A stretch of DNA of 64,000 bases from Bacteroidaceae bacterium (GCA_017617235.1 JAFZWQ010000039.1:1-64000); one strand, 5' to 3'; counted from the first letter of the stretch, positions 24,700 to 33,650 are shown. Numbers and translations are program-made. Notes: generated by a model not told the origin, from the sequence alone.

Positions 24700-26466
24700 A
24701 TGAAACGCTCTGTCTTATCTCTTTTACTTTTGCTTTCTTCGGTTTTGCAGGTATCAGCCTACAAGCAACAGTCAATCGACATTACCGTGAATGGCCAACA
24801 GCGCAATATGGTGGTCTTTACTCCTAATACACTGCCGGAAAAATCGCCACTATTCATCGTAACACATGGCATGAATCAAAGTCCAGAATACCAGTATGAT
24901 GCAGATAAGATGTACGAGATGATAGATACCGCCAAGTTCGTCATTGCCTATCTGCGTAGTGATGGTAACATGTGGGATACAGGCGGCACGAAGGACCAGA
25001 ATTTCGTCATCAAGACCATCGATGAAATGGCTAGCCGTTTTAATATCGATACGGACCGCGTCTATTGGTCGGGATTTTCGATGGGATCGATGCTTATCCA
25101 CCATTGTATTGCTAATATGCAAGACAAGATTGCGGCCTTTGCACCAACAAGTGGCATCCAGTTTTCAGAGTCGCCTTGGAACAATTGCTCGAAGCCCGTC
25201 AACCTCCTGGAGTGCATTGCTTATGGAGACGACGTTTTCGGTTACGAGCAATACGGCATTCACGCCTACATCGAGAACTATGCTAAACACGACAATCACC
25301 CCAATTATTCCAAGACGACGGGTTACAAGCCTATCAGCACCAGTTGGTACGATGGTGACTTGGAAAAATGGACTGGCGGACCTAATGGCGGTGAGGTATG
25401 GCTCTATTCCTATAATAATGGTGGACACTGGCCCATGGATTTGAACCGCCATCTTATCTGGAACTTCTGTAAGCGTTTCGCCCTCAACATGCCTTCCGTG
25501 AAGATTTCCAAGCCAGCAGGTGAGACCACGCATCTTTACATGGCTCCAAAAGGCGAAGAGGTATTTCCCGACATTTCCTTTCGTGCTACAGCAAAGGCTC
25601 CTAACGGGAAGGTGGTAAAGATGGATTTTTATGATGGAAAAACGCTAATTGAATCAAAGACAGCTTCTCCCTATCAGACAACGATAACGGCTCCTGCTTC
25701 CGGTGAACATAACCTGCGAGTAGTAGTAACGGATAACAAGGATAAGACTGCCGAGGCTACCTGCTTGGTAAACTATATAACATCTAGGACTTCTTATAGT
25801 TTGCACAAGCATTTTATCACAGAAAATGTTGTGCCCCAAGGTTGGTATGTGAGCAATGGTTCTACAAAGCGTGTGGGTGGTAGCACCGCATACACCGATG
25901 GCTCCCGCATGCTGCGATTTACGTCTTCTACCCGTGCTTTTGACTATGGTCTGCTGGTCCAGAATGCAACAGGTAAAGAAAAGGTGGCTTGGGCAAAGTT
26001 CGGGGTCAGCACAGCCCTTTCTACACTTACGCTGCATGCCGGACAATATGTTCTCAAGTATAAGGTATGCAATTGGAACCAGCCCGAGTTTTCTCCTGTA
26101 ACCATTTCTATACAGAATGCCAGCGGTGAGGAAGTGGCATCGGAAGTCTATACGCCCATCATCAACATAGGTGGAAGCACATCTAACAAGTTTTCGAAAT
26201 TCACCCAGGAACAACTCGAGTTCGAAGTTCCCGAGACTGGTAGTTATTCCATTGTGTTCTATGCAGATGCTGCCAAGAATGCTGATTTCGTGTTGGGACA
26301 GGTAACGGTACAGGCTAAGGAATTTGCTACAGGAATTCAGGACGCTAAGGTATACGAACTGCAATTGTTGGAGACTGGGAACTATGATTTAAGCGGTCGC
26401 CGCGTCTCTTCTCCCACGAAGAAAGGCCTTTATATCCGTAATGGGAAAAAGGTACTAATAAAGTAA
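24700..26466 (+). CDS. Secreted multidomain esterase (CE1/PHB-depolymerase-like) with T9SS tail
   Basis: 588 aa. Signal peptide ~1-20 (RSVLSLLLLLSSVLQVSA). Residues ~22-270 form an alpha/beta hydrolase with the nucleophile elbow GFSMGSM (Ser127), 'PLFIVTHGMNQSPEYQYD' and a late GGHWPMDL His. This layout is that of CE1-type feruloyl/acetyl esterases and LpqC-like proteins. An Ig-like domain (PDISFRATAKAPNGKVVKMD) and a carbohydrate-binding-like beta-sandwich follow. The tail YDLSGRRV, then KKGLYIRNGKKVLIK, marks T9SS export. Next to the CE6-like enzyme it suggests de-esterification of plant polysaccharide. Exact ester unknown. Confidence 0.85.
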   Translation: MKRSVLSLLLLLSSVLQVSAYKQQSIDITVNGQQRNMVVFTPNTLPEKSPLFIVTHGMNQSPEYQYDADKMYEMIDTAKFVIAYLRSDGNMWDTGGTKDQNFVIKTIDEMASRFNIDTDRVYWSGFSMGSMLIHHCIANMQDKIAAFAPTSGIQFSESPWNNCSKPVNLLECIAYGDDVFGYEQYGIHAYIENYAKHDNHPNYSKTTGYKPISTSWYDGDLEKWTGGPNGGEVWLYSYNNGGHWPMDLNRHLIWNFCKRFALNMPSVKISKPAGETTHLYMAPKGEEVFPDISFRATAKAPNGKVVKMDFYDGKTLIESKTASPYQTTITAPASGEHNLRVVVTDNKDKTAEATCLVNYITSRTSYSLHKHFITENVVPQGWYVSNGSTKRVGGSTAYTDGSRMLRFTSSTRAFDYGLLVQNATGKEKVAWAKFGVSTALSTLTLHAGQYVLKYKVCNWNQPEFSPVTISIQNASGEEVASEVYTPIINIGGSTSNKFSKFTQEQLEFEVPETGSYSIVFYADAAKNADFVLGQVTVQAKEFATGIQDAKVYELQLLETGNYDLSGRRVSSPTKKGLYIRNGKKVLIK

Positions 26467-26474
26467 GAATCCAT

Positions 26475-26969
26475 ATGGAAGTCATTCAGAGTTTTACCAT
26501 CGACCACACCCAGTTGAAGCCGGGTATCTATGTGTCTCGAGAGGATAAAGGTTTCACCACTTTCGACCTGCGCATCACGGAACCAAACAAGGAACCAGCT
26601 GTGGCGCCGGCCGCCATGCATAGTTTGGAACACCTGATGGCCACGTGGTTTCGCAACTCAGAAGTGAAAGAAGATGTGGTATATGTTGGCCCCATGGGCT
26701 GCCTCACGGGGATGTACCTCATTATGACAGGCTCATATACCGTGCAGGAGATGCGGCGCTTGACTATCGAGTGTTTGGAGTGGATTCTTACCCAGACAGA
26801 GGTTCCTGCCACACAACCAGAATCATGTGGCAACTATCTGCTACATGATTTGCCCATGTGCAAATGGGAATGTACTCGCTATTTGAACCGTTTGCAGAAC
26901 GATTTCCACAGCGAGTACACTAAACTTCAGATTACTCTGGACGATGGTCGTATCTTTGCCGACGCATAG
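26475..26969 (+). CDS. luxS: S-ribosylhomocysteine lyase
   Basis: 164 aa. It cleaves S-ribosylhomocysteine to homocysteine and the AI-2 precursor DPD in the activated methyl cycle. Metal ligands His49 and His53 with Glu52 in HSLEHL, catalytic-type Cys76 in MGCLTG, and the third metal ligand Cys118 in ESCGNYLLHDL are all present. It lies 8 bp after the esterase gene and may be read through from it. It converges with the 27-31 kb operon (12 bp between stops). Confidence 0.96.
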   Translation: MEVIQSFTIDHTQLKPGIYVSREDKGFTTFDLRITEPNKEPAVAPAAMHSLEHLMATWFRNSEVKEDVVYVGPMGCLTGMYLIMTGSYTVQEMRRLTIECLEWILTQTEVPATQPESCGNYLLHDLPMCKWECTRYLNRLQNDFHSEYTKLQITLDDGRIFADA

Positions 26970-26981
26970 GCGACGGCAAGG

Positions 26982-28220
26982 TTAGCCGACTTTGGCTGCG
27001 GGGCTGACAGTTACGTTGGCGTTGTCGCTTACATTATATTTACCACCAACGCGAATGCTGCGCGACTTCTTACCTGTTGCTTTAACGTTTACAGTTCCGG
27101 CATTGATGGTGAGGTCACCATCTACCTTGATGCCCATGCAGCGGTGTGGGTCGTCGGCATCTGCCTCATTGGTACATACGCCGCCTGTAGCGGTAATGAT
27201 GATGTTGGTAGAGTTGTCGTCTTCATTGATTACCATATTGCTGTCGGTCTGGATGCCGCGACTGCCATTGCCCGAGGCTGCGATGTTGAATGTGCCACCC
27301 GTAATGCTGATGTCGCCGTCGGATTTAAGGGCCTCACAGTCTTCATGGGTTATCTCAACATTCAGCGTGCCGCCCTTGATAAAAATCTGTCCATTGTTTT
27401 CTTTATCGGGGTCTGGCGTTTTGTCGTCGTCCAGCGTCAACTGTTCCACCTGAATGCCGTCGGCCTGTGTGGTGGAGGTGATGTTGACGGTGCCGCCATT
27501 CTGCTTGTAGTACTGTCCTGCGTGGATGGCGTCGCCAGCGGCACTCACGATGTTGATGGTGCCCGTGCCCTTCTTCAGTTCCAGGTATTCCTTGGTCTTG
27601 ATGGCGTGGGTCAGGTTACCCGTGACGTTCAGCGTGCCCGAGCCCTCCACTTCCAGGTGTCCCTTGCAGTAGAGGCTTGCCTTCTGGCTGCCCTTGGCAT
27701 AGTCTGCCAGGGTGTTCGTGGTTCCGTCCTCCAGCACCATTGCCACGCGCTTGCCGCACAGGATGTCCAGTGCTGCACCCTTCTGGCTTGTCAGGCTGAG
27801 GCCGTTCAGTCGCAGCGTGGTCTTGTACGAGCCGTTGTAGGTGAACGAGCCGTTGCTGGCAGAGCCTTTGAGCACGAACTCTATTTCGTTGCTGACGTTG
27901 TTGTTCGTGATGGTCACGTTTGCGCCGTCTTTCTGAACCGTTATGTCGTTTGCCACGAGCTGAGGCACGATGACATTTGCTGTCCCTTCGGAATAGGTGA
28001 CTGCAACCTGATGCACCAGCGTGATGCTGTCGATGGCTGCGGTCTGATAGGTGACTCCGGCAATGGTGAGCGTGGCACCGTTGTTGCTATACACCATGTT
28101 TCCAGCGCTTGACAGGGCCACCTTCGTGGACTCGCCGTTTTGCCAGATGCGGATGAGCTCCTGTGCCTGCATGCCCAAATGGGCGGAAACGAATGCGAGA
28201 AGAAGTATAATCTTTTTCAT
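26982..28220 (-). CDS. Cthe_2159-like carbohydrate-binding beta-helix protein
   Basis: 412 aa. Signal peptide ~1-19 (KKIILLLAFVSAHLGMQA). After a ~95-residue N-terminal part, the rest is a series of ~20-residue turns rich in Gly, Asn, Asp and Thr (GSGTLNVTGNLTHAIKT, GGTVNITSTTQADGIQ, GGTLNVEITHEDCEALK, GGTFNIAASGNGSRGIQ), the right-handed beta-helix pattern of the Cthe_2159 family (carbohydrate-binding, DUF4353). Acidic loops suggest Ca2+ sites. The Clostridium thermocellum member binds polygalacturonate. It is the last gene of the operon with VTC, DUF4956 and DUF2490 proteins. Confidence 0.85.
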   Translation of the reverse strand: MKKIILLLAFVSAHLGMQAQELIRIWQNGESTKVALSSAGNMVYSNNGATLTIAGVTYQTAAIDSITLVHQVAVTYSEGTANVIVPQLVANDITVQKDGANVTITNNNVSNEIEFVLKGSASNGSFTYNGSYKTTLRLNGLSLTSQKGAALDILCGKRVAMVLEDGTTNTLADYAKGSQKASLYCKGHLEVEGSGTLNVTGNLTHAIKTKEYLELKKGTGTINIVSAAGDAIHAGQYYKQNGGTVNITSTTQADGIQVEQLTLDDDKTPDPDKENNGQIFIKGGTLNVEITHEDCEALKSDGDISITGGTFNIAASGNGSRGIQTDSNMVINEDDNSTNIIITATGGVCTNEADADDPHRCMGIKVDGDLTINAGTVNVKATGKKSRSIRVGGKYNVSDNANVTVSPAAKVG

Positions 28221-28232
28221 GGTCGTGGGTGG

Positions 28233-28589
28233 TTACTTGATTAATACTTTCTTGCCATTCACGATGTAGATGCCCTTGGCGGGACGGGTGACGGCGCGAC
28301 CGCAAAGGTCGTAGACCACCTCGTCTGCCGGCTCTTTCTCCTGATTGACGCGCTCGATGGCTGTTGCCTCCTCGCTGAAATACATCTTTTCCATCTCTGT
28401 CAGCGCAAAGGTCTGTTTGCCATTGCTTGTAGCCACCACCACCTGTCCGTTCTCGAAGGTGATTTTCTTTATGGTGGACAGTTCGATGCTCTTTTCCACG
28501 CTGTTATATCCCATTGTCAGGTACTTGTAGTCGTCAGCAAAGGCTGCCGTGCCGACAGCAAGCAAAACCATGATTAACAATTTCTTCAT
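28233..28589 (-). CDS. Small secreted protein with T9SS-type tail
   Basis: 118 aa. Signal peptide ~1-18 (KKLLIMVLLAVGTAAFA), a ~65-residue body with repeated short beta-like segments (IKKITFENGQVVVATSNGKQ), then a tail VVYDLCGRAV and KGIYIVNGKKVLIK. The body resembles the N-terminal part of the following Cthe_2159-like protein only in general character. Function unknown. It is 12 bp upstream of the beta-helix gene and 35 bp downstream of the DUF2490 gene, so it belongs to the same operon. Confidence 0.8.
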   Translation of the reverse strand: MKKLLIMVLLAVGTAAFADDYKYLTMGYNSVEKSIELSTIKKITFENGQVVVATSNGKQTFALTEMEKMYFSEEATAIERVNQEKEPADEVVYDLCGRAVTRPAKGIYIVNGKKVLIK

Positions 28590-28624
28590 AGCGGTTGTTC
28601 CTCTTTAATTAATAATAGTATGTG

Positions 28625-29446
28625 TCAGAACTTGATGTTGTAGCCGATGGAGATGGCGTGGATGTTCTGGTCGCCATCGTCGTCGTTCTCGTGGTTGAAG
28701 ATGTAGCCCATGCCCACCTCGTGATGCTTGTTTATGGTGTAGTCAACACCCACGGCGGTGCGTATCTTGTCGAGGTGCATACCGCTCTGCAGGTCGTTGT
28801 GGGTCTCCACGCTGACGTAGGGCTCCCACTTCCAGCCCTTCTTGTCGATGCTGATTTTCAGGCGCGAGCGCAACAGGTGGCGGTTCTTGTGGTGCTTGTG
28901 GTCAACCACTTGTGTGGAGCTGGCATATCCGTCCCATTCCGTGTAACCTTCCGTGATGCCGGCCAGGGGCTTGCGCAGTTTGGTACGGTCGACATCACGT
29001 GCCGGCTGGTAGGTGTACTGGTAGCGTTCGCGTAGCGAGAAGCGCACCAGCTTCTTCGCACGGATGGTGCCCGTCACGTCCAGCATCAGGCGGTGGCGCT
29101 GGGCCCAGTTGGCAGCGTCCACGTTGTAGCCGTTCCAGTTGTCGGCAGCGTTCAGGTGGGGCTTCCAAGTTTCTTGGTTGTGCTTGGCAATGTAGGCATA
29201 GCCGAAGCCTAGCTTCACGTATTTGTTCGGCTTATAGCCCAGCCCTGCACCCACATCGGTGCGGCTCGACCAGTCGAACCAGTCGATGGTGCGGTGCCCC
29301 ACGTTGCCTTCCACGCTCAGGTTGTAGGGGAGGGCCTTTGTCACGCCCACCTCCGTCCACAGGGCACCCGTGTTGTCATCGGCCCGGGCCGATGCGGAAA
29401 TGAGTAGTTGAGAAAATACGACAACAAAAAGGCTTAGCCGCTTCAT
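28625..29446 (-). CDS. DUF2490 family outer-membrane protein
   Basis: 273 aa. Signal peptide ~1-22 (RLSLFVVVFSQLLISASA). The remainder shows alternating hydrophobic/polar strands with aromatic girdle residues (LGFGYAYIAKHNQ, FSLRERYQYTYQPARD, SIGYNIKF at the C-terminus ending in Phe), typical of an outer-membrane beta-barrel. The pattern fits DUF2490. It could form a channel or anchor for a surface polymer, but no function is known. An A-rich heptamer repeat separates it from the DUF4956 gene upstream. Confidence 0.8.
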   Translation of the reverse strand: MKRLSLFVVVFSQLLISASARADDNTGALWTEVGVTKALPYNLSVEGNVGHRTIDWFDWSSRTDVGAGLGYKPNKYVKLGFGYAYIAKHNQETWKPHLNAADNWNGYNVDAANWAQRHRLMLDVTGTIRAKKLVRFSLRERYQYTYQPARDVDRTKLRKPLAGITEGYTEWDGYASSTQVVDHKHHKNRHLLRSRLKISIDKKGWKWEPYVSVETHNDLQSGMHLDKIRTAVGVDYTINKHHEVGMGYIFNHENDDDGDQNIHAISIGYNIKF

Positions 29447-29453
29447 CTTTCTT

Positions 29454-29488
29454 TTATCTTTTAATTTTTAATTTTTATTTTTTAATTT
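29454..29488 (-). repeat. Heptamer repeat before the DUF2490 gene
   Basis: On the plus strand: TTATCTT, TTAATTT, TTAATTT, TTATTTT, TTAATTT. In the sense direction of the minus-strand gene this is an A-rich AAATTAA-type leader just 5' of its ATG. Confidence 0.8.
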
Positions 29489-29491
29489 TTC

Positions 29492-30199
29492 TCATCTCGG
29501 CATTTTGGTCATTCCCTCGATGCTGCTGCCGCGGTCCATCTTCTCGTTGTAGAAGATGCGGATGAGGACGGCATCCTTCAGGTAGTCAATCATGCCTACC
29601 TCGATGCGCTGAATCTTCAAGCCTGTGCGCTTCTCAAGGTCTGCCTTCAGTTCCTCGCGCTTGTCGGGAGCCACCAGAGCCACGTTATCGTACTTGATGT
29701 ACTTCGAGCAACTGTCGGTCATAATCTTGCTCGACTCGAAGAGCCAAGCCATCAGGATGAAGACGAGGTTCACGAAAAGGATGGTGACAATGCCCACACC
29801 GTCCCAGTACTGTGCCTTCGGGTGGTAGTCGCCTTGGGCAACGGCGTTGATTACGCTGACGGCAATCAGCATGAACAGGTAGGTCATCTCACGGATGGGC
29901 ACGGCTTCTGTACGGAAGCGCATGATGCCGAAGATGGCGAACAGACCCATAGCGGCTCCCAGTTCCATGCCTCCGCCTTCCATCAGGCTCACGAGCAGGA
30001 AGATGCTCATTGACATGAGGATGAAGATGAACATGTAGTCGCGCCTGCGGCTGTGTGGATAGTAGAAGAAGCGGGCAATGGTGAACACCACTACCAGGTT
30101 AATCACAAAGCGCAGTACCAGCGAGATGAATTGCTGGGGGTCGAACAGGGTAACACCGAACATGTCGCCCAATTGGTTGTTAATCAGTGTAAAGTCCAT
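29492..30199 (-). CDS. DUF4956 family membrane protein
   Basis: 235 aa with about four TM helices (~27-45, ~53-72, ~105-122, ~137-155) and a cytoplasmic C-terminal domain of ~75 residues (DKREELKADLEKRTGLKIQR, 'VGMIDYLKDAVLIRIFYNE'). The conserved stretch GLFAIFGIMRFRTEAVPIRE between TM helices is diagnostic of DUF4956. In many bacteria this family sits beside VTC-domain polyphosphate-polymerase-like proteins, as here (20-bp gap), and is thought to act with them. Function not established. Confidence 0.88.
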   Translation of the reverse strand: MDFTLINNQLGDMFGVTLFDPQQFISLVLRFVINLVVVFTIARFFYYPHSRRRDYMFIFILMSMSIFLLVSLMEGGGMELGAAMGLFAIFGIMRFRTEAVPIREMTYLFMLIAVSVINAVAQGDYHPKAQYWDGVGIVTILFVNLVFILMAWLFESSKIMTDSCSKYIKYDNVALVAPDKREELKADLEKRTGLKIQRIEVGMIDYLKDAVLIRIFYNEKMDRGSSIEGMTKMPR

Positions 30200-30219
30200 G
30201 ATACAATATTTGTTATAGT

Positions 30220-31017
30220 TTATAATTCAGCGTTTAGTTCTTTGCCCACCAACTTCCGTATCCACACCATCTTTTCCATGAACATGTTGTGCTTCAGGCC
30301 GCGATTCGTCATTACAGATCCGATGCAGTATTTGCTGAAGCCGGATGGTTTGATGCGTAACTTTCGCAAGATGTCCAGCACGGGTGATGGAACGTTTCCA
30401 TCGCGTTTCAACTCGATAATTACCAAGTTGCCAGTTCCCGTTTCATCGTTTGTCTCGTAGTTGTGGAACTCTACGTCGAAGTCGATGGTCAGTCTTTCTG
30501 TCTTTCCCTTGTTTACCAATGTGATGCGATGGAAATGGTTCTGTACGGTGGGGTGTATGTCATCCAGCGTGCGGTGTGCCCGATGCATCAGGAACTCGTC
30601 GGCTTCGGCTTTGACCTCTGCAACTTTCTGACTAGGCACCTCGATACGCTTCTTTTTCGTGCGCCCGTGGTTGTTCTTGGTCTTCACCTCCAGAAAAGTC
30701 AGATTGCTACTCACATACGTGCGCACCCTCACTTTCTGACGAGGGGCTCGTCCGTTATGATGCTGGAAATAGAAATCTAAATCCTCTGTATCCCAATAGG
30801 TTGTGATGTATTCGGCAATCCGGCTCCCATCGGTATATTGGGCGTAGTATTTACCTTGTGCCAGCTCTAGCAGTCGTGCCAGATGCTCCTTGTTGGTGAC
30901 GAACTTGGTATCTGTGCGGTTCATCAGTTTGATGCCCGACATCTCTTCCAGCGTAATTGGTTCCAGTTTGTCCACTAAAAGACCAATTCGCTCGTCTATA
31001 TTCTTGTTTTTCACCAT
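30220..31017 (-). CDS. VTC-domain (polyphosphate-polymerase-like) protein
   Basis: 265 aa from ATG 31017. A start at 31038 is excluded because the -7 box (31028-31035) would then lie inside the gene. The whole protein matches the VTC tunnel fold, with basic and acidic strand residues: NRTDTKFV, YWDTEDLDFY, RQKVRVRTYV, LEVKTKNNHGRTKKKR, RLTIDFDVEF and VIIELKRDG. In yeast, Vtc4 makes polyphosphate from ATP. Bacterial members next to DUF4956 may make or bind another anionic polymer; this is not shown here. It is the first gene of a five-gene minus-strand operon. Confidence 0.85.
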   Translation of the reverse strand: MVKNKNIDERIGLLVDKLEPITLEEMSGIKLMNRTDTKFVTNKEHLARLLELAQGKYYAQYTDGSRIAEYITTYWDTEDLDFYFQHHNGRAPRQKVRVRTYVSSNLTFLEVKTKNNHGRTKKKRIEVPSQKVAEVKAEADEFLMHRAHRTLDDIHPTVQNHFHRITLVNKGKTERLTIDFDVEFHNYETNDETGTGNLVIIELKRDGNVPSPVLDILRKLRIKPSGFSKYCIGSVMTNRGLKHNMFMEKMVWIRKLVGKELNAEL

Positions 31018-31027
31018 AGATTCGTGA

Positions 31028-31035
31028 CAAAGATA
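31028..31035 (-). promoter_or_regulatory. Promoter -7 box of the VTC operon
   Basis: Minus strand TATCTTTG matches TAnnTTTG, 10 nt before the ATG at 31017. It decides the start codon of the VTC gene. Confidence 0.65.
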
Positions 31036-31050
31036 CAATAATTAATTAAA

Positions 31051-31078
31051 AGTGAAAAGTGAAAAATGAAAAATTAAT
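31051..31078 (+). repeat. Heptamer repeat between the VTC and frr promoters
   Basis: AGTGAAA, AGTGAAA, AATGAAA, AATTAAT lie in the divergent intergenic region. Confidence 0.8.
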
Positions 31079-31110
31079 ACCTTTATCGTCATACTTATTA
31101 CTTTTATTTG

Positions 31111-31118
31111 TATATTTG
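31111..31118 (+). promoter_or_regulatory. Promoter -7 box of frr-rsgA
   Basis: TATATTTG matches TAnnTTTG; the start codon of frr is 25 nt downstream. No clear -33 TTTG at the usual distance. Confidence 0.5.
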
Positions 31119-31143
31119 CACGAACAACACCAAAATAAATGCT

Positions 31144-31704
31144 ATGATAGACGTAAAAGAAACCTTGAACGAAGCCGAAGAGCGCTTCGAGGAAACCGTG
31201 ATGTATCTGGAGGATGCTTTGGCCCGTATTCGTGCTGGCAAGGCCAACCTTAAGTTGCTGGATAACATTCGTGTAGACAGTTACGGCTCTATGGTGCCTC
31301 TGAACAATGTGGCTGCCGTAAATACCCCCGATGCACGTACTATCGCCATCAAGCCTTGGGATAAATCGATGTTCCGTGTCATCGAAAAGGCTATCATCGA
31401 CAGCGACCTGGGTATCATGCCTGAGAACAACGGCGAAATCATTCGCATCAATATTCCCCCTCTCACTGAGGAACGTCGTAAGCAACTGGTAAAGCAGTGC
31501 GGCAAGGAGGAGGAGCAGGCAAAGGTGAGCGTACGCAATGGACGTCGTGAGATTATCGACAAGCTGAAGAAGAGTGTCAAGGATGGCCTGGCAGAAGATG
31601 CCGAGAAGGACGCTGAAGACAAGCTGCAGAAGCTCCATGATAAGTACATCAAGAAAATCGAGGATCTGCTCGCTGCCAAGGAAAAAGAGATTATGACTGT
31701 CTGA
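31144..31704 (+). CDS. frr: Ribosome recycling factor
   Basis: 186 aa from ATG 31144, downstream of the -7 box; an ATG at 31108 overlaps that box and is rejected. RRF splits the post-termination ribosome with EF-G. Signatures: '[20 protein letters not shown]' near the N-terminus, '[20 protein letters not shown]', [16 protein letters not shown] and a long charged C-terminal helix. The stop overlaps the rsgA start by 1 nt (TGATG). Confidence 0.97.
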   Translation: MIDVKETLNEAEERFEETVMYLEDALARIRAGKANLKLLDNIRVDSYGSMVPLNNVAAVNTPDARTIAIKPWDKSMFRVIEKAIIDSDLGIMPENNGEIIRINIPPLTEERRKQLVKQCGKEEEQAKVSVRNGRREIIDKLKKSVKDGLAEDAEKDAEDKLQKLHDKYIKKIEDLLAAKEKEIMTV

Positions 31705-32636
31705 TGACAGGGATTGTAATAAAGAATACAGGAAGCTGGTACGTTGTCCGAACGGACGACGGCCGGCTTTTCTCGTGTAAGGTAAAGGGAAACTTCCGTC
31801 TGCGAGGCATTCGCAGCACCAATCCCGTTGCCGTTGGCGACATGGTGCAGTTCGTGGATAATGGCGATGGAACGGGCCTTATTGCTGAGGTCTGCAATCG
31901 TCGGAACTATATCATCCGTAAGGCCTCGAACCTTTCCAAACAAAGTCACATCCTGGCAGCCAATGTCGATCAGGTGCTGTTGCTTGTAACCATTGCCCAT
32001 CCAGAAACCAGTACCACGTTTGTCGACCGTTTTCTGGCTACGGCAGAAGCCTATCGTGTGCCTGTTGTCCTGGTTTTCAACAAGACAGATTTGTATGATG
32101 CAACTGAGTCGCATCGTATGGAACAACTGATAGGGCTGTATCAAAGTCTCGATTATCCCTGCATCGCCTGTTCTGCCCTTCGTGGCGAAGGAATTGAGGT
32201 CTTACGAGACCTGTTAAAGGACAAAACCACTCTGCTGAGCGGAAACAGCGGCGTGGGGAAGAGTACCCTGTTGAATGCCCTGATTCCTGGGTTGGAGGCA
32301 CGTACGGAGGAAATCAGTCTGTCGCATGATACGGGTCAGCACACCACCACATACAGCGAGCTGTTCGACCTGCCCACAGGTGGCAGTCTCATCGACACTC
32401 CAGGAATCAAGGGCTTTGGTACTTTCGATATAGAAAGAACGGAACTGGGACACTATTTCCGCGAAATCTTTCAAATCGGGCAGGGCTGCCGCTTCCAGGA
32501 TTGCACCCACACCCACGAACCTGGGTGTGCTGTTTTGCAGGCATTGGAAGATGGACGGATAGCCCAAAGCCGCTACAATTCTTATCTGGGTATGCTTGAT
32601 GATAAGGACGAGGACCGTTATCGAAAAGCCTACTAA
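31704..32636 (+). CDS. rsgA: Ribosome small-subunit GTPase A
   Basis: 310 aa. A circularly permuted GTPase that checks late 30S assembly. Order: N-terminal OB fold (~1-65), G4 NKTD, G1 [15 protein letters not shown]3 DTPG, then a C-terminal zinc finger [14 protein letters not shown]. It is coupled to frr by a 1-nt overlap, giving a ribosome recycling/assembly unit. It converges with xerD (18 bp between stops). Confidence 0.96.
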   Translation: MTGIVIKNTGSWYVVRTDDGRLFSCKVKGNFRLRGIRSTNPVAVGDMVQFVDNGDGTGLIAEVCNRRNYIIRKASNLSKQSHILAANVDQVLLLVTIAHPETSTTFVDRFLATAEAYRVPVVLVFNKTDLYDATESHRMEQLIGLYQSLDYPCIACSALRGEGIEVLRDLLKDKTTLLSGNSGVGKSTLLNALIPGLEARTEEISLSHDTGQHTTTYSELFDLPTGGSLIDTPGIKGFGTFDIERTELGHYFREIFQIGQGCRFQDCTHTHEPGCAVLQALEDGRIAQSRYNSYLGMLDDKDEDRYRKAY

Positions 32637-32654
32637 TCCTTCCTTTATTTTTTT

Positions 32655-33596
32655 CTATTCCCCCTTATTTCCCTTCATTTTGTTCCTTGGGTGGCACGTG
32701 AGGATTTCCTCGCGCAGGTGCTGACGGTCGAGATGGAGGTAGATTTCCGTAGTGGAGATGCTTTCGTGCCCCAGCATGGCCTGCACTCCACGCAGGTTGG
32801 CGCCTCGTTCCAATAGGTGTGTGGCGAAGGAATGGCGGAAGGTGTGTGGGGAGATGTCCTTTGTAATGCCTGCTGCTGCGGCATATTGCTTGATGTTGTG
32901 GAAGACGGTGATGCGGCTCATGTGGCTTCCACGGGCTGTAACGAAGACATAGTCTTCCTCGCCAGGCTTCACGTCGATACCCTGTCGGGTTACGAACCAA
33001 CGCCGAAGTTCGTCGATGGCAGTTTGCGATATGGGGATGAGGCGATCCTTGTTCCCCTTGCCGTGTACGTGGATGTAACCTTCCTCGAGGAACAGGTTCG
33101 AGAACTTCAGGTTGCAGAGTTCCGAGACACGCAGCCCACAGCTGTAGAGCATCTCGACAATGGCTCTGTCGCGTACTCCCTCGTCGCGAGACTGGTCTAT
33201 GGATTGTTCAATTTTGTCGATTTCATCGAGGGATAACACCTCTGGCAGGTACACTCCACGCTGGGGCGATGCCAGCAGCTCCGTGGGGTCGTTTTCGAGT
33301 TCCTTTTCCAAGACCAGGAACTTGTAGAAAGAACGCACGCCAGCCAGGATGCGGGCGATGGTTTTTTGCGAAACGCCCCTGTCGAGCAGCGAGCCGGCGA
33401 ACTGGTCGAGTTGCTGCAGGCTGACTGTGCGGAAGTCGATGCCCTGGTTCTCGTAATAGATGCTGAGTTTCTGCAGGTCGCGCAGGTAGGCATCGAGGGT
33501 ATTCGGGGAGAAGGACTTCTCGAGTCGCAGGTATTGTTCGTAGCGCCGCAGGATGGGTGCCGGAATGTTTCCTTTTATCGTGATTCGCGTTGCCAT
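32655..33596 (-). CDS. xerD: Site-specific tyrosine recombinase XerD
   Basis: 313 aa from ATG 33596 (MATRITIKG). It resolves chromosome dimers at dif with XerC and FtsK. N-terminal SAM-like core-binding domain (RYEQYLRLEKSFSPNTLDAY), then the catalytic domain with Arg in SCGLRVSELCNL, Lys in HGKGNKDRLIPI, HTFRHSF, GHESIS and the nucleophile Tyr in TTEIYLHLD. No phage or integron context, so this is the chromosomal enzyme. Only 6 nt separate its promoter -7 box from the start codon. Confidence 0.94.
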   Translation of the reverse strand: MATRITIKGNIPAPILRRYEQYLRLEKSFSPNTLDAYLRDLQKLSIYYENQGIDFRTVSLQQLDQFAGSLLDRGVSQKTIARILAGVRSFYKFLVLEKELENDPTELLASPQRGVYLPEVLSLDEIDKIEQSIDQSRDEGVRDRAIVEMLYSCGLRVSELCNLKFSNLFLEEGYIHVHGKGNKDRLIPISQTAIDELRRWFVTRQGIDVKPGEEDYVFVTARGSHMSRITVFHNIKQYAAAAGITKDISPHTFRHSFATHLLERGANLRGVQAMLGHESISTTEIYLHLDRQHLREEILTCHPRNKMKGNKGE

Positions 33597-33602
33597 ACAA
33601 TG

Positions 33603-33610
33603 CAAAATTA
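33603..33610 (-). promoter_or_regulatory. Promoter -7 box of xerD
   Basis: Minus strand TAATTTTG matches TAnnTTTG; 6 nt before the xerD ATG, suggesting an almost leaderless mRNA. Confidence 0.6.
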
Positions 33611-33615
33611 CAAAA

Positions 33616-33650
33616 AACTTTGTACTTTGAACTTTGAACTTTGAACTTAT
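33616..33650. repeat. Heptamer repeat between xerD and the IMPase gene
   Basis: AACTTTG, TACTTTG, AACTTTG, AACTTTG, AACTTAT: five consecutive 7-bp units in the divergent intergenic region. Confidence 0.9.

Noticed and set aside
32655-33596. Tyrosine recombinase considered as an integrase of a mobile element
   Set aside because: It matches XerD in length and motifs, sits among housekeeping genes, and no attachment repeats or cargo genes are seen.
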